Assembly (NCBI RefSeq): GCF_947387555.1
Contig: NZ_CANDNZ010000001.1
Location: 992,001-1,056,000 of the forward strand
Reading direction: 5' to 3'
Origin: Thalassomonas sp. RHCl1
GTDB taxonomy: Bacteria > Pseudomonadota > Gammaproteobacteria > Enterobacterales > Alteromonadaceae
Length of the DNA: 64,000 nt
Part shown: positions 55,289 through 64,000 of the stretch, piece after piece
How positions within the stretch are numbered: position 1 is the stretch's first letter
How the letters are laid out: every line of letters starts with the position of its first letter
The notes under the pieces: model-generated
The model's input: only the letters and a program-made list of their open reading frames with translations
What the model was told of the DNA's origin: nothing
Database searches by the model: none
Made by a program: the position numbers and the translations under genes

Positions 55289-57867
55289 TAATTTGCGACT
55301 ATGTTAAGCAGTTTACCCGGTACGTAAATCACTTTACGTATGGTTTTATCGACAATGAATTTACTGACATTGTCGTCGCTATAGGCAATTTTCTCTACCT
55401 CGTCCTGGGCCAGGGCCGCAGAAACGGTGATTTTTGCCCTTAACTTGCCGTTGACCTGGACAATGATCAGTTTCTCATCTTCCACCAGGGCGTTTTCATC
55501 AACTACCGGCCACAGGGTATCTTCAACGGCATTGCCGTCGCCGATAATATTCCATAAGTGGTGGCTCATGTGCGGTACGATAGGTGTCAGCATCAGGACC
55601 ACGGCGCGCACGGCTTCGCCCATGACGGCACGGTCTGCATCGCTTTCCATGCTCGCCTTGGTCAAGTGGTTCATCAGCTCCATAATCGCGGCGATGGCGG
55701 TATTGAAGGTGTTGCGGCGACCGATATCGTCACTGACCTTGCCGATGGTTTTATGCAGTTCGCGACGCAGTTTTTTCTGTTCGCTGTTCAGGCTTAAACC
55801 GTCAAGGGAAGGCGCAGCGCCTTTTTCATTGAAATCAAACGCCAGTTTCCACACCCGCTTCAGGAAGCGGTGCGCCCCTTCTACACCCGAGTCGGACCAT
55901 TCCAGGGTTTGCTCCGGCGGTGAAGTAAACATGATAAATAAACGCACGGTATCGGCGCCGTATAAATCAATTACTTCGTGCGGGTCGATACCGTTGTTTT
56001 TTGATTTCGACATCTTGCTCATACCGGCAGAAGTGACCGGCAGGCCGTCAACTTTACTGACCGCAGAAGTTACCTGGCCTTTTTCATTGCGCTCAACGCT
56101 AACGTCAGACGGTGAAATCCATTCCTGGGCGCCGTTGTCGGCTTCGCGGTAGTAGGTATCCGCCAATACCATGCCCTGACATAACAGGCTCTTGAACGGT
56201 TCGTCGGATTCAACCAAACCGACATCGCGTAATAACTTATGGAAGAAGCGGGCATATAATAAATGCAGGATCGCGTGCTCGATACCGCCGATATATTGAT
56301 CCACCGGTAACCAGTAGTTGGCCTTTTCCGGGTCTAACATGCCGGTTTCGTTATCAGGTGAACAGAAGCGGGCGTAGTACCAGGACGATTCCATGAAAGT
56401 ATCGAAGGTGTCGGTTTCACGCAGGGCGTCCTGACCGTTATAGGTGGTTTTTGCCCAGGCGGGATCGTCTTTGATTGGTGAAGTCACACCGTTCATGATC
56501 ACATCTTCGGGTAGTTCCACCGGCAGCTGGTCTTCAGGAACAGGTACGGATTCACCGTTTTCCAGGTTGATCATCGGGATAGGCGTACCCCAGTAACGCT
56601 GGCGGGAAACACCCCAGTCTCTTAAGCGGTAGTTAACGGTAACCTTGCCTTTGCCTTCGCTGATTAATTTGTCTGAGATGGCTTTAAAGGCGGCGTCAAA
56701 GTCCAGGCCGTCAAATTCGCCTGAATTGATCAAGGTGCCTTTTTCTGTGATGGCGGCAGTTTCGATTGACTCATCTTCTGTACCGGTGATCACTTGTTTG
56801 ATCGGCAGGCCGTAGGCAGTGGCAAATTCCCAGTCGCGCTGGTCGTGTCCGGGTACCGACATCACCGCACCTGAGCCGTAATCCATTAAGACGAAGTTGG
56901 CGGCCCATACGGAAACCTGCTCGCCGGTGATCGGATGCACGGCTTTTAGGCCGGTATCGACGCCTTTTTTCTCCATGGTCGCCATGTCGGCTTCCGTGGT
57001 CTTGCTGTTTTTGCACTCGTCGATAAAGGCAGCCAGTTCGCTGTTGTCTTTGGCAGCGGCTAACGCTAACGGGTGCTGGGCGGCAAGTGCCACATAGGTG
57101 ACTCCCATCAGGGTATCGGGACGTGTGGTGTAGATATCAAAAGTTTCGTCGCTGCCTGAAACCTTAAAGGTCATCTCCACCCCTTCGGAGCGGCCAATCC
57201 AGTTGCGCTGCATGGTTTTAACCTGCTCAGGCCAGTCGGTTAACTGGTCAAGATCGGTTAATAACTCTTCGGCATAGTCGGTGATCTTGATAAACCACTG
57301 GGGAATTTCTTTGCGCTCAACGATAGCGCCTGAGCGCCAGCCGCGACCGTCGATGACCTGCTCGTTGGCCAATACCGTCTGGTCAACCGGGTCCCAGTTC
57401 ACTGTGGCGTTTTTCTTGTATACCAGGCCTTTTTCATAAAGCTTAGTGAAGAACCACTGTTCCCAGCGGTAGTAATCTTTTTGACAGGTGGCCAGTTCAC
57501 GGTTCCAGTCAAAACCAAAACCTAAGGATTTTAACTGGTTGCGCATGTAATCAATGTTTTGGTAAGTCCACTTGGCTGGCGCCGAATTATGCTTGATGGC
57601 GGCATTTTCTGCCGGCAGGCCAAAAGCATCCCAACCCATAGGCTGCATGACGTTTTTACCCTGCATGCGCTGGTAGCGGGCAATCACATCACCTAAGCTG
57701 TAGTTGCGCACATGACCCATATGCAGACGTCCGCTCGGGTAAGGGAACATGGCAAGGCAGTAGAATTTCTCTTTGCCAGGCTTTTCAACGGCCTGGAAGG
57801 TTTTATTTTCAGTCCAGTACTGCTGTACCTGGGCTTCGATTGACTTAGGATTGTAAGTGGATTCCAT
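55288..57867 (-). CDS. leuS: Leucyl-tRNA synthetase
   Basis: From ATG 57867 the protein is 859 residues, the usual length (E. coli 860). A longer in-frame reading to 57999 adds 44 residues without LeuS character. It has [16 protein letters not shown] (HIGH-type HMGH), an editing domain, and [12 protein letters not shown] (KMSKS). It is the first gene of the leuS-lptE-holA-nadD series. No leader peptide was evident in the 300 bases upstream. Confidence 0.98.
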   Translation of the reverse strand: MESTYNPKSIEAQVQQYWTENKTFQAVEKPGKEKFYCLAMFPYPSGRLHMGHVRNYSLGDVIARYQRMQGKNVMQPMGWDAFGLPAENAAIKHNSAPAKWTYQNIDYMRNQLKSLGFGFDWNRELATCQKDYYRWEQWFFTKLYEKGLVYKKNATVNWDPVDQTVLANEQVIDGRGWRSGAIVERKEIPQWFIKITDYAEELLTDLDQLTDWPEQVKTMQRNWIGRSEGVEMTFKVSGSDETFDIYTTRPDTLMGVTYVALAAQHPLALAAAKDNSELAAFIDECKNSKTTEADMATMEKKGVDTGLKAVHPITGEQVSVWAANFVLMDYGSGAVMSVPGHDQRDWEFATAYGLPIKQVITGTEDESIETAAITEKGTLINSGEFDGLDFDAAFKAISDKLISEGKGKVTVNYRLRDWGVSRQRYWGTPIPMINLENGESVPVPEDQLPVELPEDVIMNGVTSPIKDDPAWAKTTYNGQDALRETDTFDTFMESSWYYARFCSPDNETGMLDPEKANYWLPVDQYIGGIEHAILHLLYARFFHKLLRDVGLVESDEPFKSLLCQGMVLADTYYREADNGAQEWISPSDVSVERNEKGQVTSAVSKVDGLPVTSAGMSKMSKSKNNGIDPHEVIDLYGADTVRLFIMFTSPPEQTLEWSDSGVEGAHRFLKRVWKLAFDFNEKGAAPSLDGLSLNSEQKKLRRELHKTIGKVSDDIGRRNTFNTAIAAIMELMNHLTKASMESDADRAVMGEAVRAVVLMLTPIVPHMSHHLWNIIGDGNAVEDTLWPVVDENALVEDEKLIIVQVNGKLRAKITVSAALAQDEVEKIAYSDDNVSKFIVDKTIRKVIYVPGKLLNIVAN

Positions 57868-58168
57868 TAAGATGTTCTCAAACGCTTGAATTTTGGGGCT
57901 GGTAAAGCGCAAGGAGTTCCCGGCTTGGGGATCACTTGCCCGGCAGCGACCTATAAAAAATATCGGCATAGAATACCTTATCCATGGGGTTAACAACAAG
58001 TTTAATCTAGGCGGTGTTTATCTTTTGTGGTTGAATTTTGTCAATATAAATGTCTTTTGCTTAAGTCACTTAATTAAGCCGCCAAGGGAGTGGCTTGCTT
58101 GACTATAATCAAGGTAACAAACAAGAAACTGATCTAGTGTAAACCTCAGGATCAAAAGGAGCACTGTG

Positions 58169-58654
58169 ATGGCTGAAAATAAAAGCGGTTTTGAGCGGGT
58201 TTATGATAACTTGTCTAACTGGTTCGCCGATATCAAGGCGCACGAAATCACCAGGATAGTGGAGGTGGTGGAAACGGCAAAAGGCTTGTTGGCGGCGGCG
58301 GAGAGTTTGCCGGAAGAAAGGGTGCGGCAGTTTCTCGACAACTTCAGGTATGATTTGCGCGAATTTTACCGGCAAAACCAGTCACAGGCGCAACATTCGG
58401 TTTATTTGGGGTTACTTAACGAAGAATTTTGGGACACCCTGGCCAAGATGACAGACAGATCCCAGGTGGAGTGGAGCGAGCTTTGCGACGATCTCGAACA
58501 CCAGGGGATATACCACAGCGGTGACTTTATCGGTTTCGGCGTACTCGAATGCCAGCACTGTCATGAAAAACTGACCATCTCTCATTTTAGTGAGGTTGCC
58601 GACTGCATGGTCTGCGGCGGTAAAAGTTTTGTCCGCCACGGTCTGACCCCCTGA
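58169..58654 (+). CDS. Zinc-ribbon protein, YbeL/DUF1451 family
   Basis: The ATG at 58169 is preceded by AGGAG at seven bases; an overlapping GTG at 58166 is less well spaced. The 161-residue protein is helical in its first 115 residues and ends in a zinc ribbon with CQHC and CMVC (CxxC pairs). It matches YbeL of E. coli by pattern and by its place near leuS. Function unknown. Confidence 0.85.
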   Translation: MAENKSGFERVYDNLSNWFADIKAHEITRIVEVVETAKGLLAAAESLPEERVRQFLDNFRYDLREFYRQNQSQAQHSVYLGLLNEEFWDTLAKMTDRSQVEWSELCDDLEHQGIYHSGDFIGFGVLECQHCHEKLTISHFSEVADCMVCGGKSFVRHGLTP

Positions 58655-58729
58655 TTCAGGTAAAGGGCGGGAAAAAGCCGGCCACAGGCATCAGCTATGG
58701 CCGTTATTAACAGCTAAGAGCTGGACGCT

Positions 58730-59728
58730 TTAGAGTTTGACCAGTAATTTGCCTTTGTTTTCTCCGGTGATAAACAGATTGAGTCCCGAAATAGCAGACT
58801 CCAGGCCATCGAGCACATGGCAGCGGTATTTAATTTTCCCTGCCATCACATACGGGGTGAGCTTGGCTAATAGTTCGGGTACCTGGTGAAAGTGATCCGG
58901 CATGGTAAAGCCTTGAATGGTTAAGCGCTTTTTAATGACAGGGATCCAGTTAGGCCCCGGACCGGGAACCTCTTTGGCATAATCGGCTATCATGCCGCAA
59001 ACCACGATACGGCCATGGGCATTCATGCGCTCGAACACCAGGTTCTGGACAGGACCGCCGGTATTTTCAAAATAAATATCGATACCTTTTGGGGTTAAGG
59101 CGCTGAGCTGGCCGTCAATATCATCTGACTTATAGTTAATGGCGCCGTCAAAGCCGAGCTCATCCACCATCCAGGCGCATTTTTCATCGCTGCCGGCAAC
59201 CCCTATTACCCTTAATCCTTCCGCTTTGGCCAACTGGCCCACCAAGGAACCGACAGAGCCGGCACCGCCGCTGACCACTAAGGTTTCTCCCGCTTTAGGT
59301 TTACCGACATTAAATAACCCTTGGGTGGCGGTTAATCCGGGCAGGGCGAATACCGATAATGCCGTTTGGGCATCAACCCCCGGCGACACCTTGTTTAAGC
59401 CCTCGCCTGTACTTAAAAGATACTCTGCCCAGCCGGTCATACCCATGACCTGATCGCCGACGGCAAAGTCAGGGTTTTTACTGGCAATAACTTCGGCAAT
59501 GCCCGATGAGCGCATGGTGCTACTCAGGGCAACCGGGGGAATATAACTCTCGGTATCCGGCGTCATCCAGCCGAACATGGCGGGATCTAAGGACATATGG
59601 GTTTGCTTGAGCAGAATTTGTCCATCGCCTGGCTCGGGAATGTCTTTGCTGACCACTTCAAATAAATCTGGTGTGACTGGGCCGCCGGCAAAGTGTTTAA
59701 TTAATTTGATTTCGCTATAGCTGGGCAT
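58730..59728 (-). CDS. NADP-dependent medium-chain oxidoreductase (CurA/leukotriene B4 reductase type)
   Basis: The 332-residue enoyl/alkenal reductase-like protein has the N-terminal FEVVSKDIPEPGDGQILLKQTHMSLDPAMFGWM and the Rossmann motif VVSGGAGSVGSLVGQLAKAEG. GFDGAINYKSDD, IDIYFENTGG and a C-terminal TIQGFTMPDHF follow. These match zinc-independent MDR proteins such as YncB/CurA, which reduce conjugated double bonds. It is divergent from the LysR gene, which may regulate it. Confidence 0.9.
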   Translation of the reverse strand: MPSYSEIKLIKHFAGGPVTPDLFEVVSKDIPEPGDGQILLKQTHMSLDPAMFGWMTPDTESYIPPVALSSTMRSSGIAEVIASKNPDFAVGDQVMGMTGWAEYLLSTGEGLNKVSPGVDAQTALSVFALPGLTATQGLFNVGKPKAGETLVVSGGAGSVGSLVGQLAKAEGLRVIGVAGSDEKCAWMVDELGFDGAINYKSDDIDGQLSALTPKGIDIYFENTGGPVQNLVFERMNAHGRIVVCGMIADYAKEVPGPGPNWIPVIKKRLTIQGFTMPDHFHQVPELLAKLTPYVMAGKIKYRCHVLDGLESAISGLNLFITGENKGKLLVKL

Positions 59729-59802
59729 CTGGGGCTCCGGGAAAATAAAAAGTTAATGAAAATAAAATATTACATCTGCTTACTGCCTTCTCAGGCTATT
59801 AT

Positions 59803-59820
59803 TGACCAGTTTATTGGTAA
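59803..59820. promoter_or_regulatory. Dyad in the divergent oxidoreductase/LysR promoter region
   Basis: ACCA-N6-TGGT with extended partial symmetry (TTGACCAgtttaTTGGTAA) lies in the 205-base gap between divergent genes, about where a LysR-type operator would be expected. Support is the dyad only. Confidence 0.3.
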
Positions 59821-59933
59821 GATATATAACCAGAATAGCTAAGCTTGATTGCTAAAAAGACAATAATGTTTGATGATGTTGCTGTTGATAGCGAATGACT
59901 TTTTATAACAGCCGGTAAGGGACAGGTAAGGCA

Positions 59934-60842
59934 GTGGATCAGCTTAGGGCGTTAAGATATTTTTCAAAAGTAGTGGAAAGCGGTAGCTTTACGCAGGCGG
60001 CAAAGAGTTTTGGCGTGCCGGCTTCTTCTTTATCAAGAAGGGTGGCAGATCTGGAAACAAGCCTTGGCGCGAGTTTGCTTATTCGCTCCACCCGTCAGGT
60101 TAAACTCACGGAAATAGGCCGGATTTACTTCAACAGTATCCAGGATATCTTGCATCAGCTGGAGCAAAGCGATGAAGCGGTGCGCAGCTATCAGGCAAAA
60201 CCTATGGGGCAGCTGCGCATCAGTGCTATGGTCGGATTTGGTGAGCGTATCTTATTGCCTTTACTGGATGAATTTAGCGAGCTTTATCCCGAGATCACTT
60301 TAGATGTAAACCTCAGCGATGAGTTATCCACTTTAGGGCATGATGAAGCGGATATCGCCATTCGCGGCGGTATTGCCCCTAATGAGCGGGTGGTGGCGAT
60401 AAAGCTGATGCAAAACCAGTTTATCCCGGTGGCCTCTCCCGGCTATCTTAAAGAGTGGGGGCAGCCCGAAACGGCCGGTGATTTGTTACATCATAAAGGT
60501 TTGTATTTTAATACCCCGAGGGGACCGACTCCCTGGCTGGCACAAATTGACGGTCAATGGCAAAATGTTTCGGCCCCGGCGGCTTTTTTATCAAATAAAG
60601 GCAGCTGGATTTTGGAAAAGGCGCTGCAGGGGCGTGGTATTTTGATGTTGCCGCGCTGGGTGGTGGCGCCTTATATTGCCTCAGGACAGTTGCAGGAACT
60701 CTTTATTAAACCGGCCGTATCTGTTACCACCAATAAAAACTTTGCCGTGTATCTACTGTATCAAAAACAGGAGATTATTGTGCCTAAGGTGAAAGTGGCG
60801 GTAGACTTTATCCGTGACAGGGTGCAGGCACTTTACAGCTGA
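59934..60842 (+). CDS. LysR-family transcriptional regulator
   Basis: The 302-residue protein starts at GTG with AAGG close upstream. It has an N-terminal helix-turn-helix (RALRYFSKVVESGSFTQAAKSFGVPASSLSRRVADLETSLGASLLIRSTRQVKLTE) and a C-terminal periplasmic-binding-protein-like effector domain from about residue 90. It is divergent from the oxidoreductase and probably controls it, as common for LysR pairs. Ligand unknown. Confidence 0.92.
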   Translation: MDQLRALRYFSKVVESGSFTQAAKSFGVPASSLSRRVADLETSLGASLLIRSTRQVKLTEIGRIYFNSIQDILHQLEQSDEAVRSYQAKPMGQLRISAMVGFGERILLPLLDEFSELYPEITLDVNLSDELSTLGHDEADIAIRGGIAPNERVVAIKLMQNQFIPVASPGYLKEWGQPETAGDLLHHKGLYFNTPRGPTPWLAQIDGQWQNVSAPAAFLSNKGSWILEKALQGRGILMLPRWVVAPYIASGQLQELFIKPAVSVTTNKNFAVYLLYQKQEIIVPKVKVAVDFIRDRVQALYS

Positions 60843-60871
60843 CAATTAAGCAAATATGAGTAGGAACAAAT

Positions 60872-61318
60872 ATGTTAACAATTCGCCAGGGGAGTTTTGA
60901 AGAAGCCATCGCCATCAAGGCCAATATTCCGGAGATGCTCGAGGTTGAGCCGGTAAGTCAACTGCTTGAGCGCATAGGTTCAAGTCCTTATCTGTTGTTG
61001 ATCGCCGAAGTTGATGGCGAGCTTGCCGGTTTTAAACTCGGCTATGAAACATCAAAGGCCCAGGCATGTTTCTACAGCTGGCAGGGAGGAGTTTTACCTG
61101 CTTATCGTAGCCAGGGCATAGCGAAAAAGTTACTACGGGCCCAGGAAATTCAGGTAGCCGAGTTGGGATATAAAAAGATCACGGTAAAATCCATGAACCG
61201 CTTTCCCCATATGATGAAAATGTTGCTTTCAAACGGTTATCACATTAGCGGTTATCAGGAAAAAACCGGGCCGGATGATGCAAAGATCTCTTTTTATAAG
61301 CGGCTGAATAATCGTTAA
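60872..61318 (+). CDS. GNAT-family N-acetyltransferase
   Basis: The 148-residue protein has the GNAT acetyl-CoA loop in GGVLPAYRSQGIAKKLLRAQE (Q/RxxGxG/A type, here RSQGIA) preceded by a beta strand ACFYSWQ. A C-terminal strand pair gives SFYKRL. It follows the LysR gene after 29 bases and may be cotranscribed. Substrate unknown. Confidence 0.85.
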   Translation: MLTIRQGSFEEAIAIKANIPEMLEVEPVSQLLERIGSSPYLLLIAEVDGELAGFKLGYETSKAQACFYSWQGGVLPAYRSQGIAKKLLRAQEIQVAELGYKKITVKSMNRFPHMMKMLLSNGYHISGYQEKTGPDDAKISFYKRLNNR

Positions 61319-61771
61319 GTGTAAAGTTCCACATCAAGGTGAATTGATATTAAACATTGTCGGGCTTTTGGGTGGAAAAGTCCCTGATGTCTAATTTGGG
61401 CTGCCAATATTAGGGTGAGTTACTTTCACAGCTAAAATGTATGCTTTCCCCTTCATATAAAGTGAGTGATATAGGCCTGGGCTGTTTGTCTGTGATGCCA
61501 ATGCCTGTGGTGCATTTACCAGAGAAGCTATGGTTTTTGCGTGTCCGGGGAACTCCTATGCCGGAAACCCAAAAGCCAATAAACTGGTTAACAGCAACTT
61601 TTTGCAAGTAAGCTCATATTTAGCGCCATACCCCGACTTTTTATAGCTTACTGATTAAAAAGAATATTTGAATAAACCTGTATCAGGTGTTATAAAGGCG
61701 CTCAATTAATAACCTGTAGTTTTAGCGGTCGCTTTCCTAGATATTAAGGAAAGTGTAGAAAAGGTATATTT
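61319..61771. other. Intergenic region without a supported gene
   Basis: These 453 bases hold only a 65-codon minus-strand frame (61410-61607) from a TTG codon with no ribosome binding site. I do not accept it as a gene, though its C-terminal half reads like an ordinary folded protein and could be a remnant. The last 40 bases should hold the promoter of the PEP-CTERM gene. Confidence 0.4.
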
Positions 61772-62464
61772 ATGTCGAGAAAATTTTTAAACCTTGCTTT
61801 GGCAGGCTTGGTTTTATTAAGCAGCAATTTCGCCAATGCTTCTTTGATCACCCACAGCGGTTACACCCTGAACACCGAAACCAATATTGTTACAGGTGAG
61901 ACTCTTGAGTGGCTGCAATGGGATGAAACCGCCGGGCTTACCGTGGAGCAAGTGTTAAATGACTATGATGGCTGGTCTCTGGCCAACAGCAGTCATATGG
62001 CGCAATTATTTTCTGACTTTTTCCCTGAATATACCTGGGTGGCGGATGAAAACCTTAATCAGGATAACTGGGGCACTTTTGGTGTCGACAGTGTTCATAT
62101 GAACTTTGTTGAGTTGTTTGGGGCCACTTATACCGTGCCCGCTGACAGGCAAGGGCTATATTTTGATGAATATGCGGTCACATCAGCTTATTTTGGCCAT
62201 GACGATGATCAGGACGGAGCTATCAATGCGGCGTATGTGCGTGACGGTTATGGTTTTGCCAGCTCCGGCAGTGAAATTCCGCCTGTTGCCGTGTTATATA
62301 CTGACTGGGTGACCCCGGCAGATCAGGGGGAGAGCCGTTATGGTGTTGCCCTGGTAAGGACGGTCGGTAGCGGCGAAAATACTGTGGCCGTGCCTGAGCC
62401 CAATATCCTGGTGATATTTGTCTTAGGTTTGCTGGTCGTTGGCTCTCGTCGTTTGTTAAAGTAA
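61772..62464 (+). CDS. PEP-CTERM sorted exported protein
   Basis: The 230-residue protein has a Sec signal peptide (about 1-23, ending SSNFANAS). An acidic, aromatic-rich exported domain follows with DYDGWSLANSSHMAQLFSDFF and GHDDDQDGAI. It ends in a PEP-CTERM tripartite tail: VPEPN, a hydrophobic helix (ILVIFVLGLLVVG) and a basic end (SRRLLK). The tail is recognised by an exosortase and used in exopolysaccharide-linked surface display. No exosortase gene is in this window. Substrate or binding function unknown. Confidence 0.9.
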   Translation: MSRKFLNLALAGLVLLSSNFANASLITHSGYTLNTETNIVTGETLEWLQWDETAGLTVEQVLNDYDGWSLANSSHMAQLFSDFFPEYTWVADENLNQDNWGTFGVDSVHMNFVELFGATYTVPADRQGLYFDEYAVTSAYFGHDDDQDGAINAAYVRDGYGFASSGSEIPPVAVLYTDWVTPADQGESRYGVALVRTVGSGENTVAVPEPNILVIFVLGLLVVGSRRLLK

Positions 62465-62494
62465 GATTTTCTTTATTTCTTGTTAAGCTAAAAC

Positions 62495-62517
62495 GGCTGG
62501 TTAATCACCAGCCTTTT
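62495..62517. terminator. Bidirectional terminator between the PEP-CTERM and kinase genes
   Basis: GGCTGGT/ACCAGCC stem with loop TAATC and a T-run on the plus strand (an A-run on the other side) lies between the two converging genes. Confidence 0.8.
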
Positions 62518-63886
62518 ATTTGTCACTTAGCGGCAATTTTACTGTGGCGATGCTTCCGGGTTTATCGCTGCGGTTATTCAGGTTTAATTTACCTTCATGC
62601 ATTTCCAGTATCTGCCGACACAATACTAAACCTATACCCGAACCTTGTTTTTTGGTGCTATAAAAAGGCACAAACAGGTTTTCGGGGTTGCTGATGCCGG
62701 TACCCTCATCGGTTATTTTCAGGATGAAGACGTCATCCTGTCGTTGCCAGGAAATCATAATTTTCCCCGGTGTTTCCTTATTGGTATCCGAACTCACATT
62801 TTGCATGGCTTCCTGGGCATTTTTAAGCAGGTTGATCAATACCTGTTCTATTTGTACCGGGTCGATCAACAAGCTGATGTTGGCTCCCGGTTTTACGATC
62901 AGCTCCTGCTCTTGAAAAAGCGGGATAATTTTGTTGAGCAAGTCATTGATCGCGGTTTGTTTCTTATCCGGCTCAGGCAAGCGGGCAATTTGTTTGTAGC
63001 TGTTGACAAAGTTTTTCAGGTTATGGCTGCGCTGTGAAATGATGGACAGGCCTTCAAGTAGATTCTCTTGCTGTCCCTCAAGCGTTGCCTGGCGCTCAAT
63101 CAAGCGCCTTAATGTCTGACTGATGGAGGCAATCGGTGCTAGGGAGTTATTGATTTCATGGCTGATCACCCTTACCAGGCTTTGCCAGGCGTTGCGTTCT
63201 TCGTTTCTGAGCAGGGTGCTGACATCAGTGAGAAACAATAATTTATGTTGCAGGCCGGTTTCCCTGAACTCTTCCATATGGACTTTAAATTTTCCCTGGC
63301 GCTGGCCGAAGGTGAGCGGCATGACTTTACTCTGGCCTGCTTCAAGCGCTCCCAGTTGTGCCAGCGGCAGTAAGTCGGCGTTTGCGGTGTTATTCTGTGT
63401 TAAGCCCAGCAGTTTATCCGAGGCGGGATTGCTGAGCACAACCTCCCGGTTTTCATTTAAGGCGACTATGGCAACGTCAATATTATTGATCACTGTTTGC
63501 AGCAATAGCTGGCTTTCGGCGGTTTCTATGCGCTGGCGGTTGAGTTTTTGTGCCAGGCCGTTAATGGTATTCACCAGCTCGTTAAGGGCATCATGGTTGT
63601 GATCCGATCGTGCCCGCAGGCTGTAATCGTCCTGAAGCATGGCTTCGAGTATGTTGGTTAAGCTGCGAAACTGGTAGGCGGATTTTTGGTGGATTTTGAC
63701 ATGGCAATATATCAGGGTGAGTCCCGACAGCAATGCCGTCAGCAAGATCAGGTATATTGAGATCCCGGCATAATACATGGCCGGGATCAGCAGGCAAAAA
63801 AGCGGCAGCGAGGATATTAACGACAGCCGGGTTAATTGGGCTTCAAAGGAGGATCTTTTCGGGCCTGGTGCGCCATACTTTGCCAT
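62516..63886 (-). CDS. Sensor histidine kinase, NtrY/AtoS-like
   Basis: The 456-residue protein has two membrane spans near residues 22-65 with almost no periplasmic loop. A HAMP-like linker, a PAS domain at about 125-220 and a histidine box HEINNSLAPIASISQTLRRL (His near 240) follow. The HATPase has NLLKNAQEAM, DEGTGIS and GSGIGLVLCRQILEMHEG. The missing periplasmic domain suggests sensing in the membrane or cytoplasm. It begins two bases after the stop of the partial response regulator, so they form one operon. Confidence 0.9.
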   Translation of the reverse strand: MAKYGAPGPKRSSFEAQLTRLSLISSLPLFCLLIPAMYYAGISIYLILLTALLSGLTLIYCHVKIHQKSAYQFRSLTNILEAMLQDDYSLRARSDHNHDALNELVNTINGLAQKLNRQRIETAESQLLLQTVINNIDVAIVALNENREVVLSNPASDKLLGLTQNNTANADLLPLAQLGALEAGQSKVMPLTFGQRQGKFKVHMEEFRETGLQHKLLFLTDVSTLLRNEERNAWQSLVRVISHEINNSLAPIASISQTLRRLIERQATLEGQQENLLEGLSIISQRSHNLKNFVNSYKQIARLPEPDKKQTAINDLLNKIIPLFQEQELIVKPGANISLLIDPVQIEQVLINLLKNAQEAMQNVSSDTNKETPGKIMISWQRQDDVFILKITDEGTGISNPENLFVPFYSTKKQGSGIGLVLCRQILEMHEGKLNLNNRSDKPGSIATVKLPLSDK

Positions 63887-63888
63887 TG

Positions 63889-64000
63889 TTATTCACTTTT
63901 CCCCAACCGGCGGTAAAAAGCGCTGCGGCTTAACCCCAGTGATTTTGCCGCCTTGATGGCATTGCCGTTGAAATGGGACAACCTGAGTTCGAGAATTTCC
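63889..64000 (-). CDS. C-terminal end of a Fis-type (NtrC-like) response regulator
   Basis: The last 36 codons of a minus-strand gene run off the window. They read EILELRLSHFNGNAIKAAKS with a following LGLSRSAFYRRLGKSE, a Fis-family helix-turn-helix typical of the C-terminus of sigma-54 activators. It precedes the kinase by two bases, so it is very likely its cognate regulator. The receiver and AAA domains lie outside the window and are inferred. Confidence 0.85.
   Translation of the reverse strand, partial: EILELRLSHFNGNAIKAAKSLGLSRSAFYRRLGKSE

Noticed and set aside
57868-57999. 44-codon N-terminal extension of leuS
   Set aside because: LeuS begins at [11 protein letters not shown] as in relatives and the extension gives an over-long protein; it is upstream untranslated sequence.
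61410-61607. 65-codon minus-strand frame resembling a protein fragment
   Set aside because: TTG start without Shine-Dalgarno sequence and no complete domain; at most a remnant.

Overview
The window reads as a chromosomal segment of a marine gammaproteobacterium of the Alteromonadales, most like Colwelliaceae/Thalassomonas. This is inferred from gene order and protein character; no database search was possible. The E. coli-type block leuS-lptE-holA-nadD-rsfS-rlmH-mrdA-mrdB-rlpA-dacA-ybeD-lipB-lipA, the smrB/prmB-aroC arrangement and fadIJ are gammaproteobacterial. The large propeller/EAL sensor, the CadC-like PD40 regulator, the ECF sigma/DUF3379 pair and the PEP-CTERM protein are common in marine Alteromonadales. 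I saw no rRNA, tRNA or CRISPR.

Layout. 1-3.7 kb: sulfate activation (end of cysN, an SLC13 permease with TrkA-C domains, cysC) followed by a DHH/DHHA1 phosphoesterase that may recycle pAp. 3.8-9.5 kb: galE, a short-chain dehydrogenase, an EAL-HDOD protein, putP and a DUF3379 protein. 9.5-17.5 kb: an ECF sigma factor and the moxR-DUF58-DUF4381-batA-batB/C-batD operon, all on the minus strand. 18-21.5 kb: fadI-fadJ behind a FadR-like operator. 21.6-30 kb: small genes, a 1542-residue propeller-PAS-GGDEF-EAL sensor and a CadC-like winged-helix regulator with PD40 repeats.

30.1-36.9 kb is the most interesting part: an apparently complete class II bacteriocin (double-glycine microcin) locus. Two tiny genes, missed by a normal length cut-off, encode peptides with near-identical MREL-x-T-x-EI-x-x-INGG leaders (35001-35126 and 34814-34990). 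Around them lie an HlyD-type adaptor, a peptidase-C39 ABC exporter with intact catalytic residues, a CPBP membrane protease and several AT-rich small membrane proteins, which are immunity candidates. The exporter and the adaptor each have upstream direct repeats with an exact 11-bp period (four copies and three copies) and a shared sequence. That is the spacing bound by PhoB/OmpR-type winged helices, the fold at the N-terminus of the neighbouring CadC-like protein. I propose that these elements form one regulated peptide-toxin system.

37-46 kb: an M16 protease, sixA, a non-coding stretch with a possible decayed gene, smrB, prmB-aroC, lipA, lipB and ybeD. 46.2 kb holds a MITE-like inverted-repeat element. 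46.4-57.9 kb is the cell-wall elongation, ribosome, NAD and leuS block. 58-64 kb holds a zinc-ribbon protein, an oxidoreductase divergent from a LysR regulator, a GNAT acetyltransferase, an orphan PEP-CTERM protein, and a histidine kinase with the last codons of its probable NtrC-type partner.
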